Source: Crotophaga sulcirostris
Lineage: Eukaryota > Chordata > Aves > Cuculiformes > Crotophagidae
Length of the DNA stretch: 64,000 bases
Reading direction: 5' to 3'
NCBI GenBank assembly: GCA_013397455.1
Contig: VYZB01000030.1
Coordinates: 1,644,334 to 1,708,333, forward strand
The position numbers and the translations under genes are program-made. The notes below the pieces were generated by a model, which was not told the DNA's origin, did no database searches, and saw only the letters and a program-made list of their open reading frames with translations. Positions 48,800-62,200 of this stretch are shown piece by piece (position 1 is the stretch's first letter; every line of letters begins with the position of its first letter).

Positions 48800-48957
48800 C
48801 ACACTGAGTGATGTTCATCTCCTGCAAAGGGATGATGGCTGCATCCATGTTCATGCAGTAGAGCTCCTGGTACTGCAGGTTTGCCTCACCCTTCTCCTGC
48901 CAGAGCTGGATCCAGCGGATGTCACAGCTGCAGTTGAAAAGGTTCCTCACCAGTCTC
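48800..48957 (-). CDS. NTRK3: NTRK3 exon: LRR C-terminal cysteine cap (158 nt)
   Basis: The exon encodes RLVRNLFNCSCDIRWIQLWQ and continues through EKGEANLQYQELYCMNMDAA to MNITQC. The CSCDIRW..LW motif with the later YC and QC cysteines is the LRR C-terminal capping domain found in all Trk receptors. Sequons NCS and NIT are candidate N-glycosylation sites. The acceptor is CCCATAG and the donor GTAAGG. The first base completes the leucine codon split with the 69-nt LRR exon, and the last base begins the aspartate codon finished by the next exon. It is 7.3 kb downstream of the LRR exon and 2.3 kb upstream of the Ig exon. The domain is extracellular and structural. Residues around the second half (YQELYCMNMDAAIIPLQE) are where I would expect species variation. 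Confidence 0.97.
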
Positions 48958-51900
48958 CTATGGGCAGAGAGCATGAGAAAGGACGGTGGGGTGGGGAAGG
49001 ATGACTCGGACCACTGCCTGGCTCCAGGTTCCACAAGGAGAGCAGCCTTCATGTAAGGCTAGGGTAGAATCTCCACTGCATTGTTTACATATGGTCTTCT
49101 GGTACATATTGGTCATGTCTCTCCCAACTCCAGAGAGACCAAGGTTACACATCCATGCATTCATACAGTCTCCTTCACGCATGCACACAAGGTTATACAT
49201 CTCCCAAGGCAGCACGTGGATACACGCAATGCCTTTCACTGCAAGAGCTGCACATCTGCAGCTCAGTTCCGCAGCCATCCAGATACCCAAAATATTCCTT
49301 CCTCTGCAAAGCAGGAGGCAGATCCCTGCCCTAAAATATTGATTCACATCTTCAAATCCAAATTCAGTGGGGGTCCAAGATCCTGCTGGGCAGAGCACAC
49401 CTCCAGCCCCCACAAGCGCTCAGTGAAGCTGGCAGTTCTTCTCTGGAGTACCTTGTGCAAACACAGCCTCCTGGTGACCCAGGATACAAGCTAAGGCACA
49501 GGGTATCATGTATTTTAATCAAATCAAACAGCACTGCACTGAGACCCTGCTGACCTGGGCCAGGAGAAATGGAAAAAAAGCACTATCTTTAATGTACTTC
49601 ATTTAAAACACACTTACATATAGTTTATATACCAGGAATGTTTATTATAATTGATTTTCCAACCTATTAACCATTTCATTTACATTTTTAAAGCCCTGCT
49701 GCTCTCTCAGGAGATGTGAGAAGGGCTGGTCCCAGCAGGGAGAAAAGCCCAGTGCTCAGCCAGGACAGACTGAGTAACCAGCATGGGTTGCAACAATAAC
49801 TTGAGCAAAACAGGAGTCATAGCCTGAACAAACAAAATTTCTGCCCACATAACAGTGAAGCAACTGAAAGTAGGGAGCAGAGGAGCCAGCACTGCAAACA
49901 GTGAGCTCAGTCATGCCAAAGTAGAAGGGCATCTCCAAAGGTCAAACTATTGTTTAATGTAATATCTAAATTCCCCCCTGTCATAGAGAAGGAAGTTGGT
50001 TTGCTGGCCTGTTCCACGTGTTACTGCAAAATTGATGCTTGCTTTTACAAAATTAATTCCATCAAGTAACAAAAACTGGAAACAATCTTTCTACACATGC
50101 ACAGTTGTTTTTTTGTCAATACAGTACTGCAAAAGGAGTAGAAGGGATCTTCTCGTAGCACCCAAGGGTGTTAAACTTGAATCCAAATGATGTCACTTTG
50201 AATCTTCTCATAAAAGAAGATACCATCTAACTATTTTTTTTCCCCTTTAACAAACACTGAGCTAAACTTCACTCTGTGGCTTTTCATTAGTTCATTCCTT
50301 TCCTGTCAAAAGCACATAAATCTTTGTAAGGCAGGTACAAGGCTCCGACAAGCGACTCAAAGGCCAAAGCACTAAATTTAACAGACCAGAGCAGATTAGC
50401 ACAGTGATTCGGTGGGATTCGAGTGACAAGGCATTACCTCCATGCTACAACAGGTACTGCCAGTGCCTCTCAGAGAGCTTTGCATGCTTTTCAGCATGGC
50501 CACAAATCCACATTCTGCTTGGGATTCTCCCAAGGTCACTTTTACCAGCAGGACACAGGATGCCACGTGGCCAAGAGCTGTGGGCTCAGGTACATCAGGT
50601 AATACCAGTTGTACGCAGGGAGCTGGGGGAGCTCAGAGGCAATGGGGGAGAAATTCTGCTCCGTAGCAAACATCCTCACAAAACCAGGGTGCCAAGGAGA
50701 GCTGCTGCACTAGCACTTAAGGGCAGCTCTGTAGGTACAACGGCAGCCTTCCCGGCCCATTGTTAATTCATGAAGGCCCATGAATAATACAGGAGCAGTG
50801 TGCTGCAGGGCAGAACTTACCCACAACCTGCCCCAACGTCAGTGATGTAACTTGTTCTAATCAAGGCTCCCACAGGGATTTTTGCACAAATTAGCTCCCA
50901 TCACCAGCTGGATGTGCCAAGTGCCACTGGCACGGCACCATGGGCATAAGGGTCATAGAAGTGTGCAACCGTTTTCTCAAACACGCATTGCAAAAGCACT
51001 CTTGACACGTGGGAGATGCTCTGCCTCCTCACTTGGTGTCCACCCTGCCAGCTCTCCAAAAACCTGAATCTCCAACTGTCTCCTCAGACTCTATCAGGGC
51101 CCCAGCCTCAAGGCTTATGGGGATCATTAGAAGCTGCAGCTCCTTCCAGTCCTTCCTCCCATGACTCCCATAACACGTTCCAACTACTCACAACCCTCTG
51201 CTTCGCTTCTCTTCAAGGGGAAGAAGCACCTCGGGGAACACAAAGCAACCTTTGGCCAAATGCATTGTCCAGGGGCTGTGGAGATGTCTCCTACCACACC
51301 AGAATGGAAAAAAAAATGGCACTGAAAGGCACAGCAGGGTAGTCAAAAGGTTTTCATTGCTGTCATGTGCTTAATGGGTACAGCAGCACTGCAGTGAGAA
51401 TAGAGGCAAGGGGCTCCTTCTCGTGAGACTTATCTGGCACAGCTTACTCCCAGAGAGGACAAGTAAATCCAAAGGGTATTTTTTGCACATAGCCTTAGCC
51501 TGGAAACGCTGCCAAAGCATCATTTGGTTACAGGCACTCAGGAACTGTGCACACTCCCACACCTTCTGAAGGCCTTGTTAAAATTGAAAACCTCTGTGAA
51601 AAATAGCAAGTGTCAGAGCCACAAGCAAGCTGGGCTCTCTCTGCACGAGCAGAGCTGTTCTCTGCACAGAGGAGTTGGCCCAAAAAAGGGACTGAACCCA
51701 CACATGAACCAGAGCCATCCACGAGCCCCAGGCAAAGCACAGGCTTACAGCAGGGTGTGCTCCAGGCACAGCCCCTTCACCAAGCAGGCACATTGCAGGG
51801 CTTGTGTTTGGGACAAAGGAAAATTGGGACAATCCTGCCCTGCACTGTCATTCAAGGGGACAATGACAGAGTTGAAACCCTAGAGCCACATGGGCACCAA

Positions 51901-54900
51901 GCCAACCCTTTAGAGACAGAAAGGTTGCAAGTGCCTGGCAGAGCCCAGCTTTGATCCCCACAGAAAGCTGTACCCATCACCTCCACAAGCTGCCTGGACA
52001 ACCTACAGTAGGGTGGATCAGTGCAGGACAGGGATGCCACAAGAATCCCAGTATGTACTGGGGCAGACAGGACTTCACACACAAAGCAAGGGTTTTTCAG
52101 ACTAGGCAGTTAAATGAGGCACATGCCCTTGTCCCGTGCCTCCGCACTCATCACCTTAAATAAAGCTGTCTGCAGATAAAGCCTCTCACAAGGCAGTGAA
52201 GAGCCTTACCACACTTCTCCTGTCTGTTTTGATTCACAAACTGCTGCTAAGGTCTCATACACTTGCAATTAAAACACCCTCCCATGTCAGGATTGAAGCC
52301 ATTTCCCTAAGCTTGAAAACAGAAGAGCGTCCAGCAGAGAGAGAACAGAATCTATTTTTGTTTTTCATTTCTATTTATTTCCCAGAACCAAGACTTCTCT
52401 TGGCGGTCCAGCCAGAACTGTTATTTCCAGAAAGGGATGGGATAGAAAGGGAAGAACTCAGACAGGGAGCGACACGTGGCGTCTGACAGCTGGATTAGCT
52501 AATGCAGAGAACAGGCAAGTACCCACTGTCTAGCTACAACTCTATTAGTGTGACTGTTGGCAGCAGTAAGTTTTTTAAGCTAGAGACACCGACGATGTGA
52601 AGTTGGACTCATAAGATTAATAGAGATGCTGCTGTGTCCCATCCCCACAAAGCCTCTTGCTGTAGGCATTGCAGAAATCTACTGCAGGGCAAGCTGGCAG
52701 GGACTGCTTGCATTAGAAATGCTGATGGGGGTCGGGCAGAGCAGCAAGATGTTCAGGACTACAAGGTTTTATACAACCAAAGATGTAATTGGATCCAGAG
52801 TCTTAGGTCTTTCTGGGAAGGAATTTCTTGAAATGTCAGCCCTGAACTCTCTGAGGACATGACAAAGGAAGCCAAGGACATGACAGAGGAAACCAGCTGT
52901 GACTTCTGGATAAGAAAGGCTCTAAGTCCAATGTTTATGAGCTGTTGCATGTGTCAGATACTTCCCTGTGCCTGCTCAGCTTCAGACTTAGGAGAGCTGT
53001 GCACACATCATCTTGAGCCCTGTCTGTCAAGGTCAGCCCGTGCTGTGGGAATTAGGACTGGAGTTACTGGAAACCATTCCAAGTCTTGCTTCTGGCCAGG
53101 AGGAGGAAGATAATATTCTTTGGAAGTGTGCCTCATTTTTGCCACCCTTTCTTCAGTGAGTCAGCAGGGGAAAGCTCAGCTCTGTTGAGCAAGAAACTCT
53201 GCTTTAAAGCAACACCATCTTCCTGAGCTTGTGATGCCTTGAATGCAGCCAAGCAGCTGTTTCAAGCCTCAAGCTCCCATCCACCTGCCTGCTCTCACAG
53301 TGTGGCACGATCTTCCCATTTGTCTTCTGCTCTTTCCTCCTCCGTGTTCACTGTGAGTGGCTTTGTCAGGTCTCGTGTTCCCTGGCAATCTCCGTGTCGT
53401 GTCAGTTGTAGTTCCTCTCATCCCAACACTCTCATGGAGACAATCCTCCCATGGCTTCCCCACACGCTCTGCTGCTCTGCGCTGCTTCACTGCAAGTCAT
53501 GGGTTTGCCTTTGATGATTATCCTGCCTCCAGATCCACAACTGGAAGCACTGGGGCACTGGTTCTCAATAAGGTGTCTCTGGTGAACCACTGCAGATCGA
53601 TGCCTGCTTGTCCCACCAACCCTCCCCATAGACCCAACTCTCTTGAGAACTGTAGACCCTTGCCAAAATCTATGCACCCCTGGGGTCTTCTGGCCTCTCC
53701 ACAAGTACTGCTGCTCAGTTTGCCTTCCTCAGGTTTGCTGCTTCTGCATTGGTTTCTGCTGCTCATCACCTTTTTCCTTTCCAGCGAGTTTTGGCTCAAC
53801 TTCAAGTCCTTGGCTGATGTCAGTCTGCAACTCCCTTTCTAGCTTTCACCAGTGCTTCACACTCACTTTATGTGGGCCATGTATTCCGTCTCCCTCCCTG
53901 ATTCTGGAAGCCTCCTTGGAGCAAAGTGTGCCAAAAAACTGTCTTCTACTCATCCATCCTCTGCATTTCTAAAAAAGTACAATATTTCCCACTTTTGCAC
54001 ACCCATTACTGATTTCTCCCCACTTTGGGGATCAACTTTTCCTCATCAACAAGTTGCATCCTTCTAGCTCTTGGGACCACAACCACCCTGCAGTAGATAA
54101 CAATATCTCCTTATCTTAATTCCCAACATCTTTATGTCAATTATTTATTCAGAGCCTGTAGCTCAGGCTGCTCTTCCACGCTGTCATCTCTCAAATAAAT
54201 CCAAAGTTCAGCAGGACATTTTCGTGGCCCTGGGAGGACACTGCAGGCACATTCCCCCGCCTCATTAATGCCAACATCCCAGTGAGTGTCAGCTAAAACA
54301 TCCCTATCCAGTCACACTTTGGAGAACAGCATCGTCATGTGATTCTGGTATTGACTGTCCTAAGTGTACTTAGGAGGATGGAGGGTCCTTAGTGACAAGA
54401 GAAAATTTGCCAGGAAACACCAGTGACAAAGTGATGTTTCAGAAAAAATAAGCTTGACCAGGATCTTACTCAAGCCCAGCCAACAGCAAGCCAGACCCTG
54501 CAGGCATGAACATTTGTAGGTCTAAACTGACCACTGGAGTGTGGTTTGCCAAGACCTCTTTCACAGTACAGTAGCAGAAGAGGTTCAGCAGAGGCTCCAG
54601 TCCCATGGGGTGCCAAGCCTCCCCCCAGGACACCATGCATCACACCAGTGCTGCTTTCCCACCCCTTCCTTTTCCTACTAACCAGTCCCACAACCTCCCA
54701 CACTTCTCTCTGTATTACTTTTTTCATTAATTGGGGCTTGTTATCTCCAGGAAAACCGTTCTGAGCACAGTTCCAACTGGAGCCAGGTAATTCAGATCCT
54801 TTCCATTTGCCAGGCCGCAAAGCACTGACCTCAAATGAGTCTGCTGAGACTGACCAAAGGCACCTCAAGCACACCAACAGCCCTGTCAGGTTGACAGCAG

Positions 54901-56223
54901 GACAACACAGATGTCACCTTCATCAGGTAGAGACAAGTACACTTTGCTGCCCAGACAGCAGCACCTCAATTCCCTTTGTGGCTGGTATTGGTCTTCTGAG
55001 CCCAAGTTGGGCTGACAGACCTGGGGCATGCCTGAAGAAACAGAATATGACCAAATGAAACAAAGCCATATAAAATCCAAGCCCTGCTGGAAGTATCCCC
55101 ATTAATCTGCAGACTCACCATCACCCCAGGCCCTGCCAGTGCCTCTAGCTCAGGACTGCAGCCCCATTTGCTCCTTCACTCTCAGGTCTCTCTTGGGTAA
55201 CAACCATCAATCTGAGTTTTGCCAGACAGTGCAATGACAATAAGTAAAGGTCTAAGAATATAAATGACTCATGCTATTAAACTTGAAACCTGAGCCAGGC
55301 TTGAAAAATATTTAGAGCTGTAATCAGCAAGGAGACAAATTCCAAATTCAGCGTTTTAACTCCGCAAGCCAGATTCCCCACCAGAAGGGCGTTTCTCTAT
55401 TTTCTAATATCACTATTAGTATTTTTCATTTAACAATTTGACAGAAATAAAATACACTGCAGTAACACTGGTGATAACACACTTACTCCCACTTGAAAGA
55501 CTATCTTTATTCTTTCATAAGTCACTTCCAGCTTACAGCTCTATTGATCATCAGTGAGGATGAATGGAGCTTCCCAGGATCCTTTGGGACAAATCCTACA
55601 TATATATATATATTTTTATACCCACCAAACAACTATTTCTAAAATTCAACAAAACAGGTCATCAGGGCAATGGTCCATTGATTTCATGTCCACTTATTCT
55701 TCAAGCACAGTGCTGAATGCTCTATCAATAATTCATCAGGCTGAAGGCCACCAGTGCCCCAGGAGAGAGACTATCTCATCTCCCACAGAGGAGTTGGGAG
55801 TTGCCTCAATTGCCACAGAGCAAGGGAGACATTGGTCCAAAAAGCAAGGGTGTCTTATTAAGCATGTCCATGAACTAAAGAAAAATAGGCAGCCCTATGC
55901 TGCAGCAGATGAGTATTTCAGAAGATTCACTCAAAATTTGGCCTAGTAAGTATTTCCAATGTGTTCCCAGAGTTAGTCAACCATTTACTACCCTAAGCAT
56001 GACTTGTTCATCATCCAGAAATTAATTAGCCACCTGCAGCAAAGCTAAAAGAGAAGCAGTTCTGCTTTGGTGCTCCCATACTCAGGAAACCCTCCCAGGG
56101 AGGATGCTGCCCACTGGAGTTTGAGGTAATTACGCACAGGCTTCAAAATAACTTTATTTGGAAATCATTCCTCCTCTCAGCCTCCCCTCTTCTCCCAGAA
56201 AATACCTCTAGGGTGGGACTTAC
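48958..56223 (-). other. NTRK3: Intron between LRR exon and LRR cap exon
   Basis: This 7266-nt intron has no supported gene or exon. It includes a pyrimidine-rich stretch (about 53270-53850) whose plus-strand reading frame looks like chance, and a short TA run (55599-55613). No clear CR1 tail was seen. Confidence 0.75.
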
Positions 56224-56292
56224 AGTTCAAAGAGTCGCAGGGTCTGGAAGAGTTGCCATGACAAAGTGGTGAGCCGGTTCCCAGAGAGGTCT
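56224..56292 (-). CDS. NTRK3: NTRK3 exon: leucine-rich repeat (69 nt)
   Basis: The exon encodes DLSGNRLTTLSWQLFQTLRL followed by FEL, one extracellular leucine-rich repeat. The LSGNRLTTLSWQLFQ core has the L..N.L spacing of LRRs and is diagnostic of Trk receptors. The acceptor is TTTTCAG and the donor is GTAAGT. The exon starts with one base that completes a codon from an upstream exon and ends with two bases completed by the next exon. A 69-nt LRR exon fits the known Trk gene pattern of several short LRR exons of about 70 nt. The preceding LRR exon, expected to end near a RYI codon run, was not found between 56293 and 64000. This is therefore the most 5' exon I can support. Confidence 0.95.
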
Positions 56293-59200
56293 CTGAAAAT
56301 TAACAAGGGAAAAAAAATAAAATGAAGTCACGATAAATAATTCCTCCTGCATGTAGTCCTATCATCTCCACAGAGTTCATTGTCCTTCTCTACAGGGAAG
56401 CTATCAAGTAGTTTAGGACCCAAGTTTAGATTTCATAATGAGAGATTTTAATGAGGACAAACCCAAATGGAAGTTTCTCATTTTACTTATTTTTTTCCAA
56501 GGGGGAACATTCTTTTTATCCTGCTTACATGCTAGGAAAAAAAAAAATCAAAATAGAGCAAGATGTGTCCGATTCCTGCCTGTGTATCTGGAGCTTGACC
56601 AAACATAAGCAGAAAGAACAAGTCTAATTTCACACCTTCAACAAAAAAAAATTAAGTATGAATGTCTCGTTAAAAATAGTAACAGCCAGGTACAAATGAC
56701 AGCACAATGATTACCCAAGGTGTTACCGTATTATCTGCAGAAGTTGTGCTCACGAAGTGTCCCAGTATGGCTGCGTGTTGTTTGCACCCAGGGGTACCAC
56801 CACTACAGCAGCTAACAGCTCCCTATCCCCTTCTCCATCTGCCCAAACTTGCAAAAACATAAATCTCATCTACTTGGGAGAGCTTTGCAACCCAGCAGAC
56901 ATCGCCTCTTCAGCTGGAAGCCAGAAAGGGTGAAAGAATGTAAAAGCAACCCAAGTACTAAAAACAAGAGGAAGAAATGTGTTTGGGGCAAACTAAGCAG
57001 CAAGAAAAAGTCCCCAGTTTTCTAATGGCATGAGAAGATGGTAATGAAATGCTTTTTGTAGGGAACAGCCTTCCCAGAAGTGCCTGGCCAGCCTGAGAGC
57101 CACCAACCAAAGGACCAGTCTGTGGGGAGAGCAGAGGGATGAATGGTCACAAGCTCTGGCAGAAACCCAAATCCTCCCACGTCTTTGCTGGCCCCCCAGA
57201 AAACACAGGAGGTGCTGCCTCACATCCTTTGCTGAATCCAGCCCTATCCCCACCAACTCCCTCCCCATCACGAGGTGATCTGCAGGCAGGCAGTGAAGCT
57301 TGGTGGGAGGCTGCAGGCACACTCTCCTGTCACAGCCCTGTTGCTGGGAAGGGTGGTGAAGGGCACAAACCACCCAGGGATTCATTAAACCCTCTGTTGG
57401 CCAAAGGGGAGGTACGGGACAAGGTGGCTCAGAGGTGACAGTAGGCAGCCCAATCATGCCTGGCTCAGCCCATGAACCCCATTTGATCTGCAGAAATGAG
57501 CTAAAGCTAAGGTAGCAAATCCCAGAAGGGCTTCTACAACTGCAGGTTTGATGCACAAGGATTTGGGATGAAAGAATCATTTGCCTTATGCCAGGCAAAG
57601 ACACATGTTGGACAAGTGAAGAGACAACACAGCCCAGTTGCTCTGGGACTGACGCAGGAAAACCAACTCTGAATCAGTCCCACCTACCATAAAGCCATGC
57701 TGCAAAGCCCAAAACCCTGCAATTTATGAGTGGGGAAGCCACTGCAGCTCACCAGCAAGCCACCATCCCAAAGACTCTCTGTGAATCTGGCAGAAGAATG
57801 AGCCTCAACACCAGGATGGCACAGCACTGCATCATTAAATTCTGCTTCACATCAGACTATCCTGCTGTGGAAACCACAGCAAACCACAGGTACCTCATTT
57901 CACATGGCTGAGATTCCACCATTCCTATGGCTGTAGACAAACTGCTTCCAGCCTCCAATAAAGTTTAGAAAGGTGGCAAAAATAGCAGGTGAAGCTAAGC
58001 GGGGGCCAGGGGGGAATATTGCAAAACTCGCTCTTTTATCCACCCTGGAGCACTGAGCACCTGGAAAATTTGCAAAGACAGATGAAAAGTAGGAGGGGAA
58101 GGAGCAGCTCGCTGCTACTGAAAAGCAAGACAGTAAACTCCCTCCCCCAACCCAGGGAGAAGAAGGAAGCGTAAAGGGGGATGCATGAGAGACAGCAAGA
58201 TGTGGGAGAGAGGCAGAGATGCAGAGGAGGGAATGAATCTTGCTGGAATGTCCTTTCTCAAAGGTCATGTTTTGCTACATTAGGCAGAAATGTCAAGAGA
58301 AAATTGGATTCTGAAAGAGAAGAGAAAAAACAACAGGCTTTCCACGCAAATAGGGGCATCAAAAATAGCATGATCGTGTTATTACAATTTAGGACACAGA
58401 GAGATGGAGAAAGGAAACATCCTTACTAATGCAGGGAGCTTTGCCAGGCAGATGTGCTCTGCTTCTCATCTCCTGCAGTCTCTGAAAACCAACTACTACC
58501 ACCTCCTCCCTCCCCCAGACAACAAACCACCGCAAGGATTAGGCAAAGAGGAGATGGGTCACCACTTGCACACACCTGACAGGAGACTCCACTCTCAAAG
58601 GGCAAAGCTGGTGTCCGATCTGACCTGACCGTCAGCTTCTGCAGGGCTGGTTAGGGAGACACAAACCAGCAGCTCCATTTCAGATCAACCAGGACACACA
58701 GAGGGAGGAACGTGTCTGTGGTTGGAAACAGACACCTCAGACACTTTAAAATGTCAGAAAGGTCCTTGCAACGGACCCTTGCAAAGGTCCCCGATCTCAG
58801 CACAGAGACAGAAAGCGGCTGTGCACATAAACACACATTGAAAATACACCATTTGGGTCACAAAAACTCCAGAGGTCAGAGATGCCAGGACTGGGTTTCC
58901 ATATGCAAAGCGTACATCTGCTAACTTCTACCACAAAAGATAGAGCACTCCTACAGAAAACCCTCACTGCACACCACCGATTTCTCCCCAGAATACATCC
59001 ATCCCACGTGCCGGATGGGGCAAGTTTCCCAGGGAAGATAGGGTGTGATTGTATAATCAGAGACAGTATCACATCACATGCACACTAGCAGATTCAATTA
59101 CAGTTCCATGGGTGAAGCTCCGAGATCCAGCTCTTTGTAACTCCAGTTCAGTGCTTGCAGGGTTCCCCCAGTGCTTGAACCTTGGCTGTGTGCACAGTTT

Positions 59201-62200
59201 CCCACTATTTTGTAGAGCATAAATGGGGAGCACTAGGGAAGATCAAGGGCCTCCCAGCCAGGGCTAGTCCTCTCCCAGCTCCAGCTACCTGATCTGCCTT
59301 CCTGCCACCGTTTCCAAGGCTGAAGGTCTGTTGTCACCTCCAAATCCCCATAGTTTGCAGTGACCAGAACCACCACCCTCCCGTGCCTGTGGCAGGGCAG
59401 TGCCAGGGCTCTCCTCCCTGACCTCCCTGTTTGCTTTCCTCCCCACTCAGCTGATTTTCCCCAGCAAACTGAATCACACTACCCATTGCTCTCCAGCCAC
59501 TCCCAAATACTTCTCAACCCCAGTGTCCCTCTCCATGCACATTTCCTATGGCCTTCTCCACTTTTACATCCACCCATTCCAACCCGAGTGTCCGACAAGA
59601 GCTGCTGCTCCTTGTCTCCCCTACCTGCTCCCAAACATCCTTTGCAAAACTTCTCCCTTCCAAATAGATCAAGAACCATTCTGCCTACGTAAGGACACAT
59701 TCCAGAGCAAAATCAAGTCTTCCCAGCAGAATCTGCCCTTTGACAAAGTTTCCTCACCTTCACAAAAGGAGGGTGCAGGCACTCTGTGCCAGAGGAGGTT
59801 TAGATTGGGTATTAGGAAGAGGTTCTTCCCCCAGCGGGTGGTGGAGCACTGGAACAGCTCCCCAGGGAAGCAGTGATGGCCCCCAGTCTGACAGTATTCA
59901 AGAAGCATTTGGACAATGCCCTCAGCCACACGGTGTGAATGTTGGGAGTGTTCTATGTAGGGATGGGAGTTGGACTCGATGATCCTTTTGGGTCCCTTCC
60001 AACCTGGGTAATTCTATGATTCTCTGTAACAGAAGCATCACCAGGATTTTCTAGCTTCAGCAAAACAGCTGCTTCTCCCCCAGCTCCATCCATCACCTCA
60101 AACACCTGAGCCATTTTTTATTCGAAACTAGAAAGAAATAATTCAAAACCAACAAAAAAAAAGAGATTGCAGACAGACACCCAACCCAGAAAACTTCAGC
60201 CTGAGCAATTAAAATTTGGCAGAGTTATAGGAAAGTGGAAGTCGTCCTGTATCAGAGTGTGCCAGACAACCTTTATAACAGCCCATGCATCAGCTCCACC
60301 TGTAATAAAATACAGCACACCACACATCGAGGAAACACAGCAGGAGAGAAGCAAAACGCCTTCTGTGCATATTTCACAGCAGCAAACAGAAGCCTGTCTC
60401 TCTCAGGACAGACATGCCATCAATGCTCCTGGAACACACTCAAAGTGCTTCTTTGCCACAGGACATTTTCTCCATCACTCACAAGATGCTATTTTCCACA
60501 GAGACAATCTTTAGAAATAGCTGCCAGGGTTCTTGTTGCCTCCAGAGCAGGTTTCAAAGGAACTCAGCAGGGAGAGGGGGTTGGATTGAGCTCACCTGAA
60601 CCAGGTCCAGGGCAGCAGACACCCAGCCCACTCGTGACTCAGGCTCAATGCCACTCTTCTCTCCTCCTACCACAGCAGCCACGATCCTAAGCTTTGCAGG
60701 TGGCTCATCACCCCACATCCCCACACACCTCAGGGGTGGGACTGAGTGACAGCAAAGTCCCTCTTGCTCTCTCCCTCCACCCACCATCCCTCCTGTGCTT
60801 CAGAAGGGGATGGGCATGCTCTCCCACAGGCACTGTGGAGACCTTGCAGCCCAGAACAAGTGGACTTCAGTGCAAGAGGACACAGCACATTTTCTTTTCC
60901 TTCAATTACCCAGCAGCCAAAAGTGTTTCCACTATTAAAGCCATTTTTATTCAGCTAAATTAAGCCAGATGCCGCATTAATGACACCAACAAGCAGGAGT
61001 CCCTGTAATTAAACTGTAAGCTATATTATGCAGTTCAGCCCAACGCAATGGCAGAAATGCTGCTGCTGGGGAGGGACCCTCCTCATTTGTCCCTCCTCCA
61101 CACATCTCCTTCCTCCACTTGCCCTTATTTCCAACCTGACACATTTATTTCTGCATGGGAGAAGTTTTTCACACTTTTTAATAACATGGTGCCAACTCTG
61201 AAAATCCTGATCGTGGGGGATTAACTGTGCAGAACAGCTGGGGTTGAGGGAGCACAAGCAACTGCATAGCAGAAATGAGATGAGAGATGCACATCCTCAG
61301 CTGGGTCCCCAGCACTGGATATGCCAGCAGCACTGCATGGGACTCCATTGATATCCCCTGCACTCCGAGCACAGCGGTTCCTCCCATCATCTCACAGCTC
61401 TCTGCAGCCTTGGCTGGGTGCTGGTGGCCACAGGAGAGGGCAGTGCTGGCAGTCTCACATGCTGCTGTAGGCGTAGGGCTTCATTTCCACCCAGGCTTCA
61501 TTTCTGCAGCAAGTAAGCTGCTAAAGCTTTGGGGTTGAACCAGAGAAACGCTGAAAAGTCACTCTGGGGTTTGCTCATCCCTGCCAGATAACTCCAGTGA
61601 CCTCTAAAAGCAATGTTACACTCCCTGGTGCCCGCCCTGCCTTCCCCTTCCCTCCCTTTCCTGTTTAGTAAGCAGCTTTGCTCATTAAGGAAAAAAAAAT
61701 GTACTGTCCTCCCTTAATGAATGCGCTAAAATTACTCCAGCAAGTCCCAGAAGCTATGGCAGCACAGGCCTCCCCTCAAATCAGGCTCTGCAAATATTAG
61801 ACTCAATTGAAATCTCCGATAGCTCGGCACAAAGCCCCAGTAGGACATGCTGGAGAGAGAGCCTGGAAAAGCACTGGGCGAAGCCAAGCGCCTGCGAGCC
61901 TCGCACACCCAGAAAGCGGAGTTAGTGGAACAGGACATGGTGTTAACGGTCAGCCTGACATCCCATAGCTTCCAGCAGTTAGTGTTCCTTGTCCAGGCTC
62001 AGCACCAGCACTTACTAGTGCTACGGAGGAGTAAGACAGTTTACGGAGGTCCTCCAGTCATGATCAGGCATTACTTACAGCCCCGTTCTGCTCCTGAAGC
62101 AACTCCTTAGCAATACCCAGGTATTTATTGATCCCAAATACAGCAAAATAAAACAAGTCCCCGAGGTTCAATCTTCCTTTGTGAGTTTGGACAAAGTAAC

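Larger units (their letters stand above)
37080..56292 (-). other. NTRK3: NTRK3 (TrkC neurotrophin-3 receptor) gene, internal part with eight coding exons
   Basis: This is the gene-level entry for eight exons joined on the minus strand: 56292-56224, 48957-48800, 46528-46386, 45812-45671, 43542-43246, 39884-39861, 38988-38918 and 37182-37080. All introns have GT donors and AG acceptors, and the phases join without a break. Intron sizes in transcript order are 7266, 2271, 573, 2128, 3361, 872 and 1735 nt. The domain order LRR, LRR cap, Ig, Ig, stalk, transmembrane is that of Trk receptors. TrkC is chosen over TrkA and TrkB because of the stalk sequence SPTPPITVTHKPEEDTFG and the juxtamembrane KYGRRSKFGMK, which I recognise as TrkC. 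The protein is a plasma-membrane receptor tyrosine kinase that binds NT-3 and supports proprioceptive and other neurons. The start codon, signal peptide, first LRR exons and all kinase exons lie outside the window or were not seen. Confidence 0.96.

Noticed and set aside
53357..53842. A 161-codon plus-strand frame in the intron between the LRR exons.
   Set aside because: It arises from pyrimidine-rich sequence giving serine, leucine and proline runs. No domain is visible.
56993..57604. A 203-codon open frame on the minus strand, same direction as NTRK3.
   Set aside because: No recognisable domain, no plausible splice context and atypical composition. A frame this long is expected about once by chance in 64 kb over six frames.
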